Shown: positions 1 through 7,605, counted from the first letter of the stretch. The stretch: 64,000 bases of DNA from Marifrigoribacter sp047730175 (GCF_047730175.1 NZ_CP159833.1:2796993-2860992), one strand, 5' to 3'. Made by a program: numbers and translations. Notes: generated from the sequence alone by a model not told the origin.

Positions 1-25
1 CCACCAATAAATATGCCCTTTTACA

Positions 26-1048
26 TTGATTCAGAAAAATAATTATATCTTAGGTATTGAATCTTCTTGCGATGATACTGCCGCCGCTGTAATTCACAAC
101 GGTAAGGTATTATCTAATGTTGTTGCAACGCAAAAAATTCATGAGGAATATGGTGGTGTTGTTCCAGAATTAGCTTCACGTGCACATCAACAAAATATTG
201 TACCTGTGGTACAACTTGCTCTTCGTAAAGCAAATATCGACAAAAAACAGTTAAATGCCATAGCTTTTACAAGCGGACCTGGTTTAATGGGATCATTACT
301 AGTAGGCACCTCATTTTCAAAGTCTTTGGCTATAGGATTAGACATTCCTTTAATTGATGTAAATCATATGCAAGCACATATTTTAGCACATTTTATTAAA
401 GAAGAGGAACAAACAGCTCCAAACTTTCCTTTTTTAGCACTTACTATAAGTGGAGGACATACTCAAATTGTAACAGTGAGTGATTATTTTAAAATGGAAG
501 TTATTGGGCAAACCATAGATGATGCCGTTGGTGAAGCATTCGATAAAAGCGCAAAAACACTAGGTCTTCCCTACCCTGGCGGACCATTAATTGATACATA
601 CGCTCAAAAAGGAAATCCAAAAGCATTTAAGTTTCCTAAGCCAAAAGTAAGTCCATTAGATTTTAGTTTTAGTGGGCTTAAAACTTCTTTTTTATATTTT
701 ATTCAAAAAAACGTTGCCTTAAATCCTCAATTTATTTCAGAGAATATTGAAGATATCTGTGCCAGCCTTCAGTTTACTATTGTCGATTATTTAATGGATA
801 AGTTGAAAAACGCAGTAAAGCATACTGGAATAAAAGAAATTGCCATTGGTGGCGGAGTTTCAGCCAATAGTGGAATTCGGAAGGCGCTTAAAGAAGCTGA
901 AACTAAATACGGTTGGAAAACACATATTCCAAAATTTGAATACTGTACCGATAATGCAGCAATGATAGCCATTGTAGGTGAATTAAAATATAAGCAAGGT
1001 ATTTTTGCTGAATCGAATGTAAGCGCAAATCCACGTTTAAAAATTTAA
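26..1048 (+). CDS. tsaD: tRNA N6-adenosine threonylcarbamoyltransferase TsaD
   Basis: TsaD transfers the threonylcarbamoyl group from threonylcarbamoyl-AMP to A37 of ANN-decoding tRNAs, working with TsaB and TsaE in the cytoplasm. The 340-residue protein has the usual family length and the ASKHA-fold signatures: GIESSCDDTAAAV near residue 10, the metal-binding HMQAH near residue 110, SGGHTQ, and GGVSAN near the C-terminus. The start is TTG at 26; an in-frame TAA at 8-10 rules out a longer form and no ATG lies in frame near it, and homologues begin at the same point. It is followed after 3 bases by rsmE, so the two are probably co-transcribed. The family call is firm; only the start codon is inferred. 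Confidence 0.96.
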   Translation: MIQKNNYILGIESSCDDTAAAVIHNGKVLSNVVATQKIHEEYGGVVPELASRAHQQNIVPVVQLALRKANIDKKQLNAIAFTSGPGLMGSLLVGTSFSKSLAIGLDIPLIDVNHMQAHILAHFIKEEEQTAPNFPFLALTISGGHTQIVTVSDYFKMEVIGQTIDDAVGEAFDKSAKTLGLPYPGGPLIDTYAQKGNPKAFKFPKPKVSPLDFSFSGLKTSFLYFIQKNVALNPQFISENIEDICASLQFTIVDYLMDKLKNAVKHTGIKEIAIGGGVSANSGIRKALKEAETKYGWKTHIPKFEYCTDNAAMIAIVGELKYKQGIFAESNVSANPRLKI

Positions 1049-1051
1049 GCA

Positions 1052-1765
1052 ATGCAACTATTTTATCATCCACATATTACAGAAACATCTAAAGAAATAT
1101 TCTTTGATAAAGAAGAAAGCCGTCATATTATTAAAGTGTTACGCAAAAAAGAAGGAGATACGTTACATCTTACAAACGGAAAAGGATCATTTTTTAATGC
1201 CATTTTAATAAGTACAAATCCAAAGCAATGTATTGCTAATATTGAGTTTTCTAAAAAACAGAAACCTTTAAATTATAAATTGCATTTAGCAGTTGCTCCC
1301 ACCAAATTAAACGACCGCTATGAATGGTTTTTAGAAAAAGCAACCGAAATTGGGATTACTGAAATTACTCCAATTATCTGTGATCATAGTGAGCGAAAAG
1401 TAATAAAGTTAGATCGTTTTGAAAAAAAGATTCAAAGTGCAATGAAACAATCTTTAAAGGCCTACCTACCTATAATACATCCAGCAATCTCTTTTAAAGA
1501 GTTTATAACTTCACAAGAAAATATAGATTCAAAAAAGTATATTGCTCATTGTGAAGAAACCGAAAAAAAATCTTTAAAAAGTAGCATTAAAGCGAATGAA
1601 ACCATAACTATTCTTATAGGTCCTGAAGGTGACTTCTCTCCTTCTGAAGTAGCAAATGCTAAACTACATCAATTTATTCCTGTAAGCCTTGGCAAAAGCA
1701 GATTACGTACTGAAACTGCAGCTATTGTCGCATGCCATAGTGTTGCATTTGTCAATGAAGTTTAA
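1052..1765 (+). CDS. rsmE: 16S rRNA (uracil(1498)-N(3))-methyltransferase RsmE
   Basis: RsmE methylates N3 of U1498 in 16S rRNA using S-adenosylmethionine. The 237-residue product has the N-terminal PUA-like part (residues 1-70, SRHIIKVLRKKEGD) and the C-terminal SPOUT knot with LIGPEGDFSPSE near residue 190 and the LGKSRLRTETA loop near 215, which forms the cofactor site. Length is normal. The start ATG lies 3 bases after the tsaD stop, and both genes act on translation RNAs, so a shared transcript is likely. No terminator is obvious in the 250 bases that follow, which hold no convincing gene. Confidence 0.95.
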   Translation: MQLFYHPHITETSKEIFFDKEESRHIIKVLRKKEGDTLHLTNGKGSFFNAILISTNPKQCIANIEFSKKQKPLNYKLHLAVAPTKLNDRYEWFLEKATEIGITEITPIICDHSERKVIKLDRFEKKIQSAMKQSLKAYLPIIHPAISFKEFITSQENIDSKKYIAHCEETEKKSLKSSIKANETITILIGPEGDFSPSEVANAKLHQFIPVSLGKSRLRTETAAIVACHSVAFVNEV

Positions 1766-2014
1766 AGGTTTTACTTTCCCCCGTAATTTATCTGCTTTTG
1801 AACAACACTGCAACAGTAATGTCAAAATAATTGCACAACAGCAAAGGAATCATTACTTTATTCCTCTGAAATAATACAATTAGGTGTTTCAAAAAATGGA
1901 ATAGAACAAAATATTGAAAATAATAAAAGCGAATAAAAAAGTCTCTATACGTTAAATATAAATTAAACTCTTTAATATGCCCAAAATAGATACAAAGCCT
2001 GGCAATAGAATTTG

Positions 2015-2022
2015 TATTTTTG
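2015..2022 (+). promoter_or_regulatory. -7 promoter element (TATTTTTG) of the DUF4159 gene
   Basis: TATTTTTG matches the Bacteroidota -7 consensus TAnnTTTG and ends 6 bases before the ATG at 2029, so transcription would begin almost at the start codon. The TTG at 2020 is part of this box and therefore unlikely to be the translation start. A -33 element is not clear. Confidence 0.5.
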
Positions 2023-2028
2023 AAAACT

Positions 2029-2673
2029 ATGCGAAAAATCACTCTTTTATATATTTTATTTGCTGTAACATGTAGCATTAATGCTCAAGAGTTTGCAGTT
2101 TTACAATACAGTGGTGGTGGTGATTGGTATAGTAATCCTACCTCCCTACCCAATTTAGTTAAATTTTGCAACGAACATATTAATACGACTCTTTCAGAAA
2201 AACCTAAAACGGTTCGACCTGAAAGTATCGATATTTTCGATTTTCCATTAGTTCATATGACAGGACATGGAAATGTATCTTTTTCAGATGAAGAAGCTAA
2301 AAACCTACGAAACTATCTTATAAGTGGAGGTTTTTTACATATTGATGATAATTATGGCATGGATCAATATGTTCGAAAAGAGATTGAAAAATTGTTTCCG
2401 AATTCTGAATTAAAAGAACTTTCTGCTAGCCATCCTATTTTTAACTATCATTTTAAATTTCCTGAAGGATTGCCTAAAATACATGAGCACAACAATACTA
2501 GGCCACAAGCATTGGGTATTACTATTGGTGAACGCCTAGTTCTTTTATATACATTTGAAAGTGATTTAGGAGATGGTTGGGAAAATCCAGAAATACATAA
2601 TGACCCTCAAGAGATACGTTTAAAGGCACTACAAATGGGCGCAAACATTGTTAAATATGCTTTTGAGAATTAA
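2029..2673 (+). CDS. DUF4159 domain-containing exported protein
   Basis: This is a conserved Bacteroidota protein of unknown function. A signal peptide (MRKITLLYILFAVTCSINA) ends before Gln-Glu, so it is exported. The rest is one DUF4159 domain, a GATase-like fold, with FPLVHMTGHGN near residue 75 and GGFLHIDDNYG near residue 110. A longer reading from TTG at 2020 adds MKT, but that TTG overlaps the likely -7 box, so ATG at 2029 is preferred. The stop codon abuts the ATG of the next methyltransferase, suggesting an operon. DUF4159 proteins are often found beside MoxR/DUF58 clusters; here the gene sits instead among RNA methyltransferases, a common flavobacterial arrangement. Confidence 0.88.
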   Translation: MRKITLLYILFAVTCSINAQEFAVLQYSGGGDWYSNPTSLPNLVKFCNEHINTTLSEKPKTVRPESIDIFDFPLVHMTGHGNVSFSDEEAKNLRNYLISGGFLHIDDNYGMDQYVRKEIEKLFPNSELKELSASHPIFNYHFKFPEGLPKIHEHNNTRPQALGITIGERLVLLYTFESDLGDGWENPEIHNDPQEIRLKALQMGANIVKYAFEN

Positions 2674-3183
2674 ATGTCAAGTCAATTAAAACATAGCACT
2701 ACTTCATTTATAAGTCAAAGCTTTCCTATTACTTTAATTTGTGATGGCGTACAAAGCCCTGCAAATATTGGTTCCTTATTTAGAATTTGTGATGCTTTAG
2801 GGGTCGAAAAAATATTTTTCTGTAATGCAAGTATTAATTTTTCATCGAGTCGATTACTACGTACAGCCCGTAATACACATAAAAAGGTTGCATATAATAT
2901 TTCTAATAATTGCATAGAGGTAGTTGATTATTTAAAGCAAAAAGGGTATAAAGTTATTGCATTAGAAATAACAGAAAACAGTATTCCTATTGAAGAAATT
3001 AATGTCGCTAATGGCGATAAAATAGCGCTAATAATTGGCAATGAACAATACGGAGTTTCAGAAGAAATACTAAAGCTACATCCAACCTCAACCTATATAA
3101 ATATGTATGGCAATAATAGTAGCATGAATGTAGTACAAGCTACCTCAATTGCGCTTTATAGCCTAATAAATAAATTAAAGTGA
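2674..3183 (+). CDS. TrmH/SpoU family RNA methyltransferase
   Basis: A SPOUT-class enzyme that probably 2'-O-methylates tRNA or rRNA ribose using SAM. The 169 residues cover only the catalytic SpoU domain. Motif 1 is seen as SPANIGSLFRICDALG (residues 29-44), motif 2 as ALIIGNEQYGVSEEI (near 125) and motif 3 as SSMNVVQATSIALY (near 150), which gives the trefoil knot. No N-terminal L30e-like substrate-binding domain is present, so it resembles TrmL/TrmH minimal forms. It starts directly after the preceding stop codon and is followed after 4 bases by another methyltransferase, consistent with an operon. The exact target nucleotide cannot be assigned. Confidence 0.88.
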   Translation: MSSQLKHSTTSFISQSFPITLICDGVQSPANIGSLFRICDALGVEKIFFCNASINFSSSRLLRTARNTHKKVAYNISNNCIEVVDYLKQKGYKVIALEITENSIPIEEINVANGDKIALIIGNEQYGVSEEILKLHPTSTYINMYGNNSSMNVVQATSIALYSLINKLK

Positions 3184-3187
3184 CACT

Positions 3188-4360
3188 TTGAATAAATATA
3201 TATTAAATACTGTAGTTCAAGAGTATATAAAAAATACTATTGATAATGTTTCAAAATTAGCGTTTTCAGGAAGTCCATTTCAAAATATCACAGTAAAAGA
3301 ACTTATTCAACAAATTGAAAGTCGAAGAAAAGCAGAGAAAAAACTTCCTTCTTGGTTTCAAACTGATAAAATATTTTATCCGCCAAAACTTAATTTAGAA
3401 CAAACTTCATCCGAAGTAACAGCACATTACAAAGCTTCCATTATTAATGGTAAAAGTATAGCAGATCTAACTGGCGGTTTTGGAGTAGATTCTTTTGAGT
3501 TCTCTAAAGTACTTTCTTCGGTTAATTATTACGAACAAAATAAATCTCTTTCAGAAATAGCCACGTATAATTTTTCAATTTTAAAAGCGAAAAACATTAA
3601 TTGTATCTGTGGAGATGGAATTGAGGGCATAAAAAATTCATCGTATGATTTTATTTACATTGACCCTTCACGTCGTCACGAAAGCAAAGGAAAGGTGTTC
3701 TTCTTAAATGATTGTGAGCCAAACGTATCAAAAAATCTAGATTATTTTTTAGAACGATGCAACACGTTAATAGTGAAAACTTCTCCTATGCTTGATATTT
3801 CCATAGGCTTAGAAGAATTAAAGTTTGTATCTGAAATTCATGTGGTTGCTATTAATAATGAAGTAAAAGAGCTGCTTTGGCTTGTTTCAAAAAAAAACAA
3901 CCAAACCATTGTTGTTAAAACGATCAACATAAAAAAAGAAATTGCTGAAACGTATAATTTTAATTTAGGCGATAAGGCTATTACAAAATATAGCGCACCA
4001 GAGGCTTTCTTATACGAACCTAATACTGCTATTTTAAAATCAGGAGCTTTTCATTTGCTTTCAGCATCGTTTAATGTGAATAAATTGCACCAACACAGTC
4101 ATTTATTTACCAATAATAAGCTTATAGAGTTTCCTGGGCGCAGGTTTAAAATAGAACAAGTAGCCCCCTATTCTAAAAAAGAGATGCGAAAAGCACTTAC
4201 TTTTTCAAAAGCAAATGTGAGCATTCGCAATTTTCCTGATTCCGTAGAAAGTATCCGTAAACGATGGAAAATTAAACCAGGAGGAGATTATTATTTGTTT
4301 TTCACTACTTCTGAAGCAAATAAAAAGATAATGTTGGTCTGTAAAAAGGTGAATGAGTAA
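3188..4360 (+). CDS. class I SAM-dependent methyltransferase with C-terminal THUMP-like domain
   Basis: A 390-residue Bacteroidota methyltransferase of the THUMP-like family. A Rossmann SAM-binding motif I is visible as IADLTGGFGVDS (near residue 93) and motif IV as YIDPSRR (near 158). The C-terminal third (FPGRRFKIEQVAPYSKKEMRKAL onward in part) matches the THUMP-like RNA-binding domain that trails such enzymes. RNA is therefore the likely substrate, but the product is uncharacterised. The start is TTG at 3188, 4 bases after the previous stop; no ATG is available in frame nearby. It ends the five-gene run that begins with tsaD. Confidence 0.85.
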   Translation: MNKYILNTVVQEYIKNTIDNVSKLAFSGSPFQNITVKELIQQIESRRKAEKKLPSWFQTDKIFYPPKLNLEQTSSEVTAHYKASIINGKSIADLTGGFGVDSFEFSKVLSSVNYYEQNKSLSEIATYNFSILKAKNINCICGDGIEGIKNSSYDFIYIDPSRRHESKGKVFFLNDCEPNVSKNLDYFLERCNTLIVKTSPMLDISIGLEELKFVSEIHVVAINNEVKELLWLVSKKNNQTIVVKTINIKKEIAETYNFNLGDKAITKYSAPEAFLYEPNTAILKSGAFHLLSASFNVNKLHQHSHLFTNNKLIEFPGRRFKIEQVAPYSKKEMRKALTFSKANVSIRNFPDSVESIRKRWKIKPGGDYYLFFTTSEANKKIMLVCKKVNE

Positions 4361-4439
4361 TAAAGTTTGACTTGTAATCTTTTCAATATAAACCACTTGA
4401 AAAAAAAAGTAAAAAGTATTAAAAAAAGGCTGTTTTTTG

Positions 4440-4471
4440 TTTGCAATATCACAATTGATGAGGTACATTTG
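4440..4471 (+). promoter_or_regulatory. promoter of the tRNA-Ser gene cluster
   Basis: TTTG at 4440-4443 and TACATTTG at 4464-4471 form a -33/-7 pair with 20 bases between them, matching the Bacteroidota housekeeping sigma pattern. The tRNA-Ser begins 37 bases after the -7 box. The three tRNAs may start from here, though a terminator-like hairpin follows tRNA-Pro. Confidence 0.6.
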
Positions 4472-4507
4472 CATCCGCAATAAATGATATATTATTAATT
4501 GTTTATT

Positions 4508-4594
4508 GGAGAGGTGCCGGAGTGGTCGATCGGGGCTCCCTGCTAAGGAGTTGTGCTCTTACGGGTACCGGGGGTTCGAATCCCTTCCTCTCCG
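4508..4594 (+). tRNA. tRNA-Ser(GCT)
   Basis: The acceptor arms GGAGAGG (4508-4514) and CCTCTCC (4587-4593) pair fully and the discriminator is G, as in serine tRNAs. The anticodon loop CTGCTAA gives anticodon GCT, reading AGC/AGT. A long variable arm (GTGCTC paired with GGGTAC) confirms a class II tRNA, and TTCGAAT forms the T loop. CCA is not encoded. Confidence 0.96.
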
Positions 4595-4626
4595 CAGAAT
4601 TATTGAAATACAACTTTTGTTGTTTT

Positions 4627-4701
4627 CGGGGTGTAGCGTAGCCCGGTTATCGCGCCGCGTTTGGGACGCGGAGGTCGCAGGTTCGAATCCTGCCACCCCG
4701 A
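4627..4701 (+). tRNA. tRNA-Pro(TGG)
   Basis: Acceptor arms CGGGGTG (4627-4633) and CACCCCG (4694-4700) pair perfectly, with discriminator A. The anticodon stem CCGCG/CGCGG encloses TTTGGGA, giving anticodon TGG. The T loop TTCGAAT is present. CCA is not encoded. It lies 32 bases after tRNA-Ser. Confidence 0.96.
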
Positions 4702-4702
4702 C

Positions 4703-4737
4703 AAAAAAAACCGGACATATTTTGTTCGGTTTTTTTT
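4703..4737 (+). terminator. hairpin terminator after tRNA-Pro
   Basis: A run of A, then ACCG-AC and GT-CGGT arms with a single mismatch, ends in eight T residues. It is A-rich before and T-rich after, so it could act on either strand. It separates tRNA-Pro from tRNA-Arg. Confidence 0.6.
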
Positions 4738-4751
4738 ATTTTTTTACATGA

Positions 4752-4825
4752 GGGCTCGTAGCTCAGCTGGATAGAGCACCTCCCTTCTAAGGAGGCGGTC
4801 ACAGGTTCGAATCCTGTCGGGCTCA
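4752..4825 (+). tRNA. tRNA-Arg(TCT)
   Basis: The acceptor arm GGGCTCG (4752-4758) pairs with CGGGCTC (4818-4824) including two G-T wobbles; discriminator A. The anticodon stem CCTCC/GGAGG encloses CTTCTAA, giving anticodon TCT for AGA/AGG codons. D arm GCTCAGCTGGATAGAGC and T loop TTCGAAT are canonical. CCA is not encoded. Confidence 0.96.
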
Positions 4826-4836
4826 CTGTAATTTTT

Positions 4837-4866
4837 AAACCCTTTGCTTTTGCAGAGGGTTTTTTT
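4837..4866 (+). terminator. terminator of tRNA-Arg
   Basis: AAACCCT at 4837-4843 pairs with AGGGTTT at 4856-4862, with an inner GC/GC pair, and is followed by a run of T that reaches the next ATG at 4867. This is a standard intrinsic terminator. It also means that the following reading frame begins directly in the U-tract. Confidence 0.7.
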
Positions 4867-5238
4867 ATGCTATTAACTTATGAATTCTCTCTGTTAGATC
4901 AAAACATGGGCGTTGTTAAAAAAGAAACGCATTCTATTAATTTCCAAGACAGAAAAAACTTATTCTTCGATTTTGCTGATTTTGGAGTGAATGAAAAAGG
5001 GGATGCTTTTATAATTTATACCGAAAGCTATAGAGACAAAAAAAATAAGACTACTAAAAACACCATAACACTACACACTTTTTACCGTGATAATGACTAT
5101 CAAAAAGGGGAAGTGATTGTAAACCTTAAAGGAAAAAGAGTGGTGAATTGTTATTTAATTTATACAAATGATAAATTACAACTCATAGGATTCTATTCGA
5201 AACTTAAAAAAAACGGTAGGTCTGAAACTAAAAAATGA
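4867..5238 (+). CDS. hypothetical protein, probable fragment of a larger flavobacterial protein
   Basis: A 123-codon frame with normal coding composition but no signal peptide and no complete domain. It resembles an internal slice of large Flavobacteriaceae proteins of unknown function that contain strand-rich segments such as NEKGDAFIIYTE. The ATG lies immediately behind the T-run of the tRNA-Arg terminator, leaving no room for a promoter or leader. The frame ends abruptly at KKNGRSETKK and is followed by a terminator-like hairpin. I read it as a remnant left by rearrangement at the 3' side of tRNA-Arg rather than a working gene. The similarity is from memory of the family and not computed, and expression as a short protein cannot be excluded. 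Confidence 0.5.
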   Translation: MLLTYEFSLLDQNMGVVKKETHSINFQDRKNLFFDFADFGVNEKGDAFIIYTESYRDKKNKTTKNTITLHTFYRDNDYQKGEVIVNLKGKRVVNCYLIYTNDKLQLIGFYSKLKKNGRSETKK

Positions 5239-5292
5239 ACTTTAAAACTAGAGGAATAATCTAATCCACAGTATACTATTATTTTAAAATTG

Positions 5293-5332
5293 AATCCCCA
5301 CTCCTATTTACTAAGTAAATATTGTGGGGATT
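5293..5332 (+). terminator. hairpin, terminator-like, after the 4867 fragment
   Basis: AATCCCCAC (5293-5301) and GTGGGGATT (5324-5332) pair perfectly; the loop holds a second small hairpin, ATTTAC-TAA-GTAAAT. TTTTAATTT follows. It probably served the gene now reduced to the 4867-5238 fragment. Confidence 0.6.
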
Positions 5333-5421
5333 TTAATTTCTGAAATTGGTTAATGACATTAAAAATAGTAATCGATAAAAAGTACCTTTATGATATACAT
5401 AACATGCTGTATACAAGTTGA

Positions 5422-5559
5422 ATGAAAAAAAACAACATCAACCTTCAACCTGAATATGTTGGCGTTGAAAAGATCAAAAAATACAATGGTTATTATATAG
5501 TTTCAAGTTCAGATATTGATCCAGTAAAACTAACTACTAAAGTTATAATCGTTGAATAA
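5422..5559 (+). CDS. possible 45-residue small protein
   Basis: An ATG-initiated frame of 45 codons (begins MKKNNINLQPEYVG, ends VKLTTKVIIVE) in a gene-poor stretch of about 520 bases. It has no signal peptide, membrane segment or recognised motif. Composition looks protein-like rather than random, with a plausible alternating hydrophobic pattern at the end. No clear promoter was found. It may be a small gene or a leftover of a longer one; I do not recognise it. The rest of 5239-5760 shows only the hairpin at 5293 and the promoter-like box at 5650. Confidence 0.25.
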   Translation: MKKNNINLQPEYVGVEKIKKYNGYYIVSSSDIDPVKLTTKVIIVE

Positions 5560-5649
5560 CATACCCAATAACAACATATATAATTTATGACTAAGTCTGT
5601 GTATAAATGGAAAACTACTACTACTGTGCAAATGGAGTCACTTTTTTGC

Positions 5650-5657
5650 TATCTTAG
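5650..5657 (+). promoter_or_regulatory. -7-like box (TATCTTAG) upstream of the cysteine-rich lipoprotein gene
   Basis: TATCTTAG sits in a 15-base string, CTATCTTAGTACCAA (5649-5663), that recurs exactly at 6478-6492 ahead of the next gene. The fit to TAnnTTTG is 7 of 8 counting the free positions. It lies about 100 bases before the ATG at 5761. Confidence 0.35.
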
Positions 5658-5760
5658 TACCAATGCAAAAACCAGACACAGCACGTTGGGTTTAATTTGA
5701 TCACTATATAGATTCAAGTAATAAAAAAATTTAAATTTACATTGTAAATTAATTACACTT

Positions 5761-6198
5761 ATGAAATACGCTAAAATCCTTATAATTCTATTTTTCAGTT
5801 CAATAATTACTTTGTATTCCTGTAATGAAAAAGCCAAGGAACCTAAAAAAGTAGAAGAAACTCCAAAAACAATTGAATCTACTACTCCAGAAGCCTCTAA
5901 AAGTAATGGGGAAGTCTATCACTATACCTGTAATAAAGGTTGTGCCGGAGGTGCTGCTGCTGCTGGAAATTGTGGCACTTGTGGTAATACCCTAGCTCAT
6001 AATCAGGCTTTTCATAATAAAACTAATAGTACGCCAAATAATACTCCATTTAATACTCAGCCTTCAGATCCTGGTAAAAATACGGCAGGAATATGGCATT
6101 ATACCTGCGCAAAAGGATGTGCAGATGGAGCTGTTGCTGCTGGAAACTGTGGCGCCTGTGGTAACACCTTAGCCCATAATCAGGCATATCATCAATAA
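5761..6198 (+). CDS. lipoprotein with two heavy-metal-binding-like cysteine motifs
   Basis: A 145-residue lipoprotein: a hydrophobic signal ends in ITLYSC, so Cys21 would be lipidated. After a Lys/Glu/Thr-rich linker come two near-identical copies of about 37 residues, at roughly 57-94 and 108-145. Each has the pattern YTCxKGC, then AAGNCGxCGNTLAHNQ, ending FH or YH. The spacing of the cysteines and CGxxL resembles the HMBD domain of metal-efflux proteins (YTCPMHP...CPxCGMxL), so metal binding at the cell surface is plausible but inferred. The duplicated unit is well conserved, which argues for selection. It stands alone, with its own promoter-like box, and no efflux pump lies beside it. Confidence 0.75.
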   Translation: MKYAKILIILFFSSIITLYSCNEKAKEPKKVEETPKTIESTTPEASKSNGEVYHYTCNKGCAGGAAAAGNCGTCGNTLAHNQAFHNKTNSTPNNTPFNTQPSDPGKNTAGIWHYTCAKGCADGAVAAGNCGACGNTLAHNQAYHQ

Positions 6199-6351
6199 AA
6201 CACAAAGCGGAATAGGGAACTAATTGACTAATGCAAATAATTGACATTTTCCATCAAGATTCGTCTCTAAGGAGAATATATTCAGTGCTTTTTAAATAAC
6301 AAACTACACACAACAAAGTGTATAGAATATTCCTGGTTCTTTAGGTTCTCT

Positions 6352-6370
6352 GAAAATCCTACGGATTTTC
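6352..6370. repeat. short palindrome GAAAATCC-TAC-GGATTTTC
   Basis: Two perfect 8-base arms around a 3-base loop lie in the 330-base gap after the lipoprotein gene. There is no T-run, so it is not a typical terminator; it could be a protein-binding site. The rest of 6199-6529 holds no gene that I can support, only the promoter-like box near 6479. Confidence 0.35.
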
Positions 6371-6478
6371 CACTGGTTTGTTTTCTGTTACTAATTAAGT
6401 TCCAGTCAACGCAACACACGAACAAACCAATCAAAAGGCTCTACCCATACTTCAGATTTACTTTTATTCCCTTTTCAC

Positions 6479-6486
6479 TATCTTAG
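6479..6486 (+). promoter_or_regulatory. -7-like box (TATCTTAG) of the small membrane protein gene
   Basis: Part of CTATCTTAGTACCAA at 6478-6492, identical to the string before the lipoprotein gene. It lies 43 bases before the ATG at 6530, a sensible leader length. Confidence 0.4.
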
Positions 6487-6529
6487 TACCAAGACCAAAA
6501 AAATAAGTATTCTAAAAACATAAAGAATT

Positions 6530-6958
6530 ATGAATCCAATACTTAGAAATATACTGGCAGTAATTTTAGGACTTGTTTTAGGGAGTGTTGTCAATATGAG
6601 CTTGATTATGCTCAGTGGATCTATCATGCCTCCTCCTGAAGGTGCTGATGCTACTACCATGGAAGGCTTAATAGAATCTATGCATAAATTTCAACCAAAA
6701 CATTTTATTTTTCCATTTTTAGCACATGCGCTTGGAACATTAGTAGGTGCCTGTGTTGCCGCAATGATAGCTGCAACCCATAAAATGAAGTTCGCTATGG
6801 CTATAGGTGTGCTTTTCTTAATTGGAGGTATTGTCAATGTTTTCCTACTTCCTTCACCCACTTGGTTTTCAATTGTTGATTTAGTAGGTGCTTATATTCC
6901 TATGGCTTTTATTGGAGGTAAAATTGGCAAAAAGCTTTTTTCCAAAAAAAACAGTTAA
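6530..6958 (+). CDS. conserved hypothetical membrane protein, four TM segments
   Basis: A 142-residue integral membrane protein. Hydrophobic segments lie near residues 6-28 (with GLVLGSVVNM), 58-82 (LAHALGTLVGACVAAMIA), 88-108 and 113-133, and the tail is basic (GKIGKKLFSKKNS), indicating a cytoplasmic C-terminus. Glycine-rich helices of this kind occur in a common, unnamed Bacteroidota family. A short loop after TM1 carries MPPPEGADATTMEG. Nothing in the sequence points to a transported substrate. The gene is monocistronic with a promoter-like box 43 bases upstream and a 166-base gap after it. Confidence 0.7.
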   Translation: MNPILRNILAVILGLVLGSVVNMSLIMLSGSIMPPPEGADATTMEGLIESMHKFQPKHFIFPFLAHALGTLVGACVAAMIAATHKMKFAMAIGVLFLIGGIVNVFLLPSPTWFSIVDLVGAYIPMAFIGGKIGKKLFSKKNS

Positions 6959-7100
6959 TTATTTGTAATCGTATTCAATTTGTTAACATTTACTTTTTAA
7001 CACACACTTGCTCGTTGAAATTATTTAAGAAAAGATAGTCTATTTAAATATTTAATACCAACTTCATAATATAGTTTTAGTTCATTTTAATTAGGAACAC

Positions 7101-7108
7101 TAAGTTTG
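7101..7108 (+). promoter_or_regulatory. -7 promoter element (TAAGTTTG)
   Basis: TAAGTTTG fits TAnnTTTG exactly and ends 17 bases before the ATG at 7126. The -33 element is not clear. Confidence 0.45.
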
Positions 7109-7125
7109 CACCTACAATCATCAAT

Positions 7126-7605
7126 ATGAAAACTGCTTCTTTAAAAGATATTAAAACAGATCTAAGTCATAAATCTAACGATGAATTATTATCATTATGC
7201 TTACGCTTGGTACGTTTTAAGAAAGAAAACAAAGAATTAATTAGTTATTTGCTCTTTGAAATTTCTAATGAAGAAGGCTATGTAGAAGGAATTAAAAATG
7301 AAATGCTTCAGCAATTTTCTGAGATTAATACCAGTAGTTATTATTTTATCAGAAAAAGCAGTAGAAAGATATTGAGGGATTGTAAAAAATTTATACGCTA
7401 TTCTCAAAACAAAGAAACAGAAGTAGAATTATTACTCTTCTATTGTGTCCAATTATACAACTTTAAGCCAAACATTAATAAAAGTAAAGCACTATTCAAC
7501 TTATATTATAGACAAATTGAATTTATCAAGAAAAAAATATCATTACTTCATGAAGATCTACAATTTGATTATCGAGAAGAAATTGAAAAATTAGAAACAT
7601 TGTAA
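7126..7605 (+). CDS. conserved hypothetical cytosolic protein
   Basis: A 159-residue, mostly helical, charged protein with no signal peptide or membrane segment. It begins MKTASLKDIKTDLSHKSNDE and has a repeated helix character with FIRKSSRKILRDCKKFIRY in the middle. Proteins like this are found widely in Flavobacteriia as a hypothetical family; I know of no assigned function. It has a good -7 box 17 bases upstream, and the arsC-like gene follows 9 bases after its stop, so the two may share a transcript. Confidence 0.7.
   Translation: MKTASLKDIKTDLSHKSNDELLSLCLRLVRFKKENKELISYLLFEISNEEGYVEGIKNEMLQQFSEINTSSYYFIRKSSRKILRDCKKFIRYSQNKETEVELLLFYCVQLYNFKPNINKSKALFNLYYRQIEFIKKKISLLHEDLQFDYREEIEKLETL

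Noticed and set aside
1766..2019. Possible gene or remnant between rsmE and the DUF4159 gene.
   Set aside because: Short frames overlap both strands without family features; only the -7 box near 2015 is convincing.
4506..4751. An open frame of 81 codons across the tRNA-Ser and tRNA-Pro genes.
   Set aside because: It is the translation of two structural RNA genes and the terminator between them; the tRNA folds explain every base.
5560..5760. A stretch that vaguely recalls dispersed GTTGG/AACAAC repeats of flavobacterial genomes.
   Set aside because: No second full copy was found in the window and no integrase or attachment-site structure was seen, so there is no support for a mobile element.
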